Shown here in pieces: positions 42,330 to 44,880 of a stretch of 44,880 nt of DNA. Each line of letters opens with the position of its first letter. Position 1 is the stretch's first letter. Made by a program: the position numbers and the translations under genes. Source of the stretch: Ulvibacter litoralis (lineage in GTDB: Bacteria > Bacteroidota > Bacteroidia > Flavobacteriales > Flavobacteriaceae); the NCBI RefSeq assembly GCF_900102055.1, contig NZ_FNBA01000009.1:1-44880 (forward strand), given 5' to 3'. The notes below the pieces were generated by a model that saw nothing but the letters and a program-made list of their open reading frames with translations, made no database searches and was not told where the DNA came from.

Positions 42330-43487
42330 ATGAAAACAATCCAAAACATCTTAGCAATACTCTTACTTACCGTAATGTATTCGTGCAAAGCAGACACTTC
42401 TAAACCCATCGCAACTATTGCTCCTGTAGCTATTGAAAAACCTGATAATCTTTCAAAACACTATATTAAAGTGGCGCTACTATTAGACACCAGTAATAGT
42501 ATGGACGGATTAATAGATCAAGCTAAAGCACAGCTTTGGGAGATCGTAAACGAACTTTCGTACGCCAAGAGCAAAAATACCCGTCCTAACATACAAATAG
42601 CACTCTACGAATACGGAAATGACCGTTTAAGCAGTCGTGACAATTATATTCGAAAGGTACTTGCCTTTACAGAAGACTTAGATGAAGTTTCGAAAGAGTT
42701 GTTCTCCTTAACTACTAATGGCGGAAGTGAATATTGCGGCGCTGTTGTTCAAACATCTCTAAACAAATTAGATTGGGGAAACAATGCAGACGACTTAAAA
42801 CTAATTTTTATCGCAGGAAACGAACCTTTTAATCAAGGGCCCGTTAATTATAAAGACGCCACAACTAATGCAAAAGAAAAGGACGTCGTAGTCAACACTA
42901 TTTTTTGTGGAAACTACGAGCAAGGAATTGCATCAAATTGGCAAGATGGCGCGCGTTTAGCGTATGGAGATTATATGGCCATTAACCACAATCAAGAAAC
43001 AGTGCACATTGCTTCTCCGTACGACGATGTAATTATTCAATTAAACATCAAACTAAATACGACGTATGTTCCATATGGTCACTTCGGAAAGGAAAAGATA
43101 GCAGTACAAGCAGAACAAGACGAAAATGCGGCTAGCTATAGCAAAGCAAATGCCGTGAGTAGAACAGTTACAAAAGGATCACGCTTGTACAAAAACAGCT
43201 CTTGGGATTTGGTTGATGCTGAAGAAGAGGAAGGTTTTAGCTATGACAAACTGAAGCAACAGGAATTACCAGAAGCGCTTCAAAGGAAGTCGAAAACAGA
43301 ACTTAAAAAATACATTGCTGAACAACGTACGGAAAGAAATCGCATTCAGAAGGAAATAAAAGAACTCAACGAAAAACGACGTTTGTATATTTCAAAACAC
43401 CAATCTGAAACAGCAAATGGTTTAGAAAGCGTCATGGTAAAAGCAATAAAAAAACAAGCGAAGAAGAAAAATTACACGTGGAATTAA
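42330..43487 (+). CDS. Von Willebrand factor A-domain lipoprotein
   Basis: The 385-residue protein has a lipoprotein signal (MKTIQNILAILLLTVMYS, Cys19), then a VWA domain with a MIDAS metal site DTSNS (Asp53, Ser55, Ser57) and a later TTNGGSEY region. The C-terminal third (about 285-385) is a charged helical, coiled-coil-like tail (LKKYIAEQRTERNRIQKEIKELNEKRR). VWA domains mediate protein contact through bound metal. The partner is unknown. It is divergent from the LytS-type kinase and shares with it the candidate LytTR operator. Confidence 0.9.
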   Translation: MKTIQNILAILLLTVMYSCKADTSKPIATIAPVAIEKPDNLSKHYIKVALLLDTSNSMDGLIDQAKAQLWEIVNELSYAKSKNTRPNIQIALYEYGNDRLSSRDNYIRKVLAFTEDLDEVSKELFSLTTNGGSEYCGAVVQTSLNKLDWGNNADDLKLIFIAGNEPFNQGPVNYKDATTNAKEKDVVVNTIFCGNYEQGIASNWQDGARLAYGDYMAINHNQETVHIASPYDDVIIQLNIKLNTTYVPYGHFGKEKIAVQAEQDENAASYSKANAVSRTVTKGSRLYKNSSWDLVDAEEEEGFSYDKLKQQELPEALQRKSKTELKKYIAEQRTERNRIQKEIKELNEKRRLYISKHQSETANGLESVMVKAIKKQAKKKNYTWN

Positions 43488-43494
43488 AAAAAGG

Positions 43495-43532
43495 AAACCC
43501 TCTGAAGCAAATTGCTAAAGAGGGGTTTTTTA
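43495..43532 (+). terminator. Terminator after the VWA gene
   Basis: AAACCCTCT (43495-43503) pairs with AGAGGGGTTT (43519-43528) with one bulge, and an inner AGCA/TGCT stem closes a 3-nt loop. T runs follow on the plus strand and A runs precede it, so it may also stop the minus-strand sprF transcript. Confidence 0.75.
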
Positions 43533-43547
43533 ATTGTTTTGTCGAAA

Positions 43548-44564
43548 TTAGTTTCGCGGACGTAATCTACCGTTATTACGCATATCTTGTTTCCAGAAAC
43601 TTGGTTTTCCATTAAAGATATTATATCCTAATGTGATTTGATGAAATCCTCCGCTTCTAAACTTTACCGAACCTGTTTGATACGAGTACGTATATGCAGC
43701 CATAAAGTTTTTATAATTAGCACCAAACACAGGTGTGATATATGTTAGCTTCTGATTTTCGATTGCTTCACCGTCAAGGTATTCAGCACCATCAAAACTC
43801 TTACGGTATGAAAGTCCTAACCACAGACGACCAAAATCCATATCTCTATATACTTTTAAGTTCACATCGACCGATTGTTCTCCTGTTCGTTCTGAAACTT
43901 GTAACAATAATGAAGGTTCATAACTCCATTCTGTATTTGTAGCAATACCATAAGAAGCTCCTATGATATAACGTCGTTGGTTGTTTGATTCATACTCATC
44001 TGAATAAATACTTCTATTCTGAAAGATTAGGTTCTTTATTGTAAGGTGTGCTGCAAAATTTAAAAAATTATAGGAAACACCTGCATCTACGTTAAAGTAA
44101 GAACTACTTTGAACAATCCCTGCAATAATCGGGTCGTAATCATTTAAATCAAACTGGGTCTCATCCAACTTTGATTGAATAAATCCAAGGCGTAAACCAA
44201 ATGAAATTTGATTTAAATCTGCTCTACTTCTCGAAAGCAATAAATGGTGAGCATATCCTACATACCCTCCCGTTTGTGAATGGTATCCGTTTCTATCTGT
44301 AAAAAGAACTACTCCAATACCAGATTGATCATTCAAACTCGTATTATAACTTAACGTTCCTAAGTTAGGCGCTTCGTCTTGGTCGAACCATTGTTTCCGA
44401 TTTGTAAAACGTATTTGGTTACTTCCAGAGGCACCAGCCATAGAGGGATGTAATAAATATAAGTTGTCAGAAAAATAGTCTGAATACACAGGAATACCGT
44501 CTTGAGAGAAGGCTAACTGAGTTACTAATAAAAGTAGGATAAAATAGATTTTTTTAATCTTCAT
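43548..44564 (-). CDS. PorP/SprF-family type IX secretion membrane protein
   Basis: The 338-residue protein has a signal peptide (MKIKKIYFILLLLVTQLAFSQ) and the family start DGIPVYSDYFSDNLYLLHPSMAGAS. A series of amphipathic strands follows (GYVGYAHHLLLSRS, SFGLRLGFIQSK, WLGLSYRKSF), ending in HQITLGYNIF. SprF-type proteins help particular T9SS substrates with type B sorting domains reach the surface or stay attached there. That fits the adjacent gene, whose type B-like end is 10 bp upstream. The substrate-specific pairing is inferred from adjacency. Confidence 0.93.
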   Translation of the reverse strand: MKIKKIYFILLLLVTQLAFSQDGIPVYSDYFSDNLYLLHPSMAGASGSNQIRFTNRKQWFDQDEAPNLGTLSYNTSLNDQSGIGVVLFTDRNGYHSQTGGYVGYAHHLLLSRSRADLNQISFGLRLGFIQSKLDETQFDLNDYDPIIAGIVQSSSYFNVDAGVSYNFLNFAAHLTIKNLIFQNRSIYSDEYESNNQRRYIIGASYGIATNTEWSYEPSLLLQVSERTGEQSVDVNLKVYRDMDFGRLWLGLSYRKSFDGAEYLDGEAIENQKLTYITPVFGANYKNFMAAYTYSYQTGSVKFRSGGFHQITLGYNIFNGKPSFWKQDMRNNGRLRPRN

Positions 44565-44574
44565 AGTAGTTTAG

Positions 44575-44880
44575 CTATTTTTTTAAAGTAAAATGTCCTT
44601 TAAATTCCTTTTGAACATCTTGTTCTGTGTACTCTACAACGAACCAATAATCACTCGAAGGTAAGGAATTCCCATTATATGTACCATCCCAACCAGCTCC
44701 TATCGGACTAATTTGTTTCAAGAGTTTTCCAAACCTGTCAAATATATAGATTTTTGCTGTAGGGTCAAAGGAAGCAATTCCAATTATATTCCAAGTATCG
44801 TGATACCCATCTTGATTCGGGGTAATAAACTTAGGATAGTCAATCACTCCAATCTCGATTGTAACACTTCCACAACCTCT
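44575..44880 (-). CDS. T9SS substrate, C-terminal type B sorting domain (5' part beyond the right edge)
   Basis: The frame is open from the right edge to a stop at 44575 and encodes the last ~101 residues. They include a CGSV segment, then VIDYPKFITPNQDGYHDTW, AKIYIFDRFGKLLKQI, GWDGTYNG and a final KEFKGHFTLKK. This is the gliding-motility-associated type B sorting domain (TIGR04131-like). The domain directs export through the T9SS. The rest of the protein is not visible, so its function cannot be stated. The SprF-family gene follows, as expected for this class. Confidence 0.92.
   Translation of the reverse strand, partial: RGCGSVTIEIGVIDYPKFITPNQDGYHDTWNIIGIASFDPTAKIYIFDRFGKLLKQISPIGAGWDGTYNGNSLPSSDYWFVVEYTEQDVQKEFKGHFTLKK

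Overview
The window looks like a chromosomal segment of a marine-type member of the Flavobacteriaceae (phylum Bacteroidota). The base composition is AT-rich, most start codons lack a clear Shine-Dalgarno sequence, and several promoters match the phylum's TTTG-N19-21-TAnnTTTG pattern. Type IX secretion (T9SS) parts appear at three places: a giant secreted adhesin, a PorG-like protein, and an SprF-family protein next to a type B sorting domain. A FolK-deoxynucleoside kinase fusion and the order porG-uppS-bamA-skp-skp also fit this family. I cannot name the genus.

Region 1 (1-9536, minus strand) is the first ~3178 codons of a giant cell-surface protein that runs off the left edge. It has a signal peptide, a cadherin/Ig-like domain, several calcium-binding thrombospondin type 3 blocks, and then at least 18 tandem 79-residue Ig-like repeats. 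The repeats are almost identical at the DNA level, with an exact 237-bp period over 17 consecutive intervals. Upstream lies a 527-bp non-coding stretch with a candidate promoter, an attenuator-like hairpin and a cluster of short phased motifs.

Region 2 (10064-16776) holds a 40-residue lipoprotein overlapping a four-helix membrane protein, tRNA-Leu(UAA) and tRNA-Gly(GCC) with a terminator, mutS, a SpoU/TrmH RNA methyltransferase, the FolK-dNK fusion and a queuosine-precursor transporter. Region 3 (16789-22151) has an AsmA-like protein, a DUF2797 protein, a GH3-family enzyme and a small lipoprotein with a very good promoter. Region 4 (22250-26054, minus) is the proteostasis cluster tig, clpP, clpX plus a YvlD-like membrane protein. 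Region 5 (26140-30563, minus) is a FadL-type outer-membrane porin with a GDSL-type lipoprotein esterase, then pdxJ with an alpha/beta hydrolase.

Region 6 (30649-38637, plus) runs CBS-domain protein, nadK, porG, uppS, bamA, two skp/ompH chaperone genes, a terminator and murI. It is mainly an envelope-assembly operon: BamA inserts beta-barrels, the Skp proteins escort them, UppS makes the lipid carrier for cell wall synthesis, and PorG belongs to the T9SS. Region 7 (38644-43487) holds a gamma-carbonic anhydrase, a LytTR response regulator with a TPR-containing LytS-type histidine kinase, and a divergent von Willebrand A lipoprotein. The shared upstream region contains a LytTR-like direct repeat. 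Region 8 (43548-44880, minus) is an SprF/PorP-family protein and the C-terminal end of a second large T9SS substrate cut by the right edge.

I see no phage, insertion sequence, integrase, CRISPR array or classical defence system. The less ordinary signals are the homogenised repeat array, 21-bp-phased direct repeats at three promoter regions (two of which share a 13-mer), the hairpin in the adhesin leader, the overlapping mini-lipoprotein pair, and the FolK-dNK fusion whose reading frame has no ordinary start codon.
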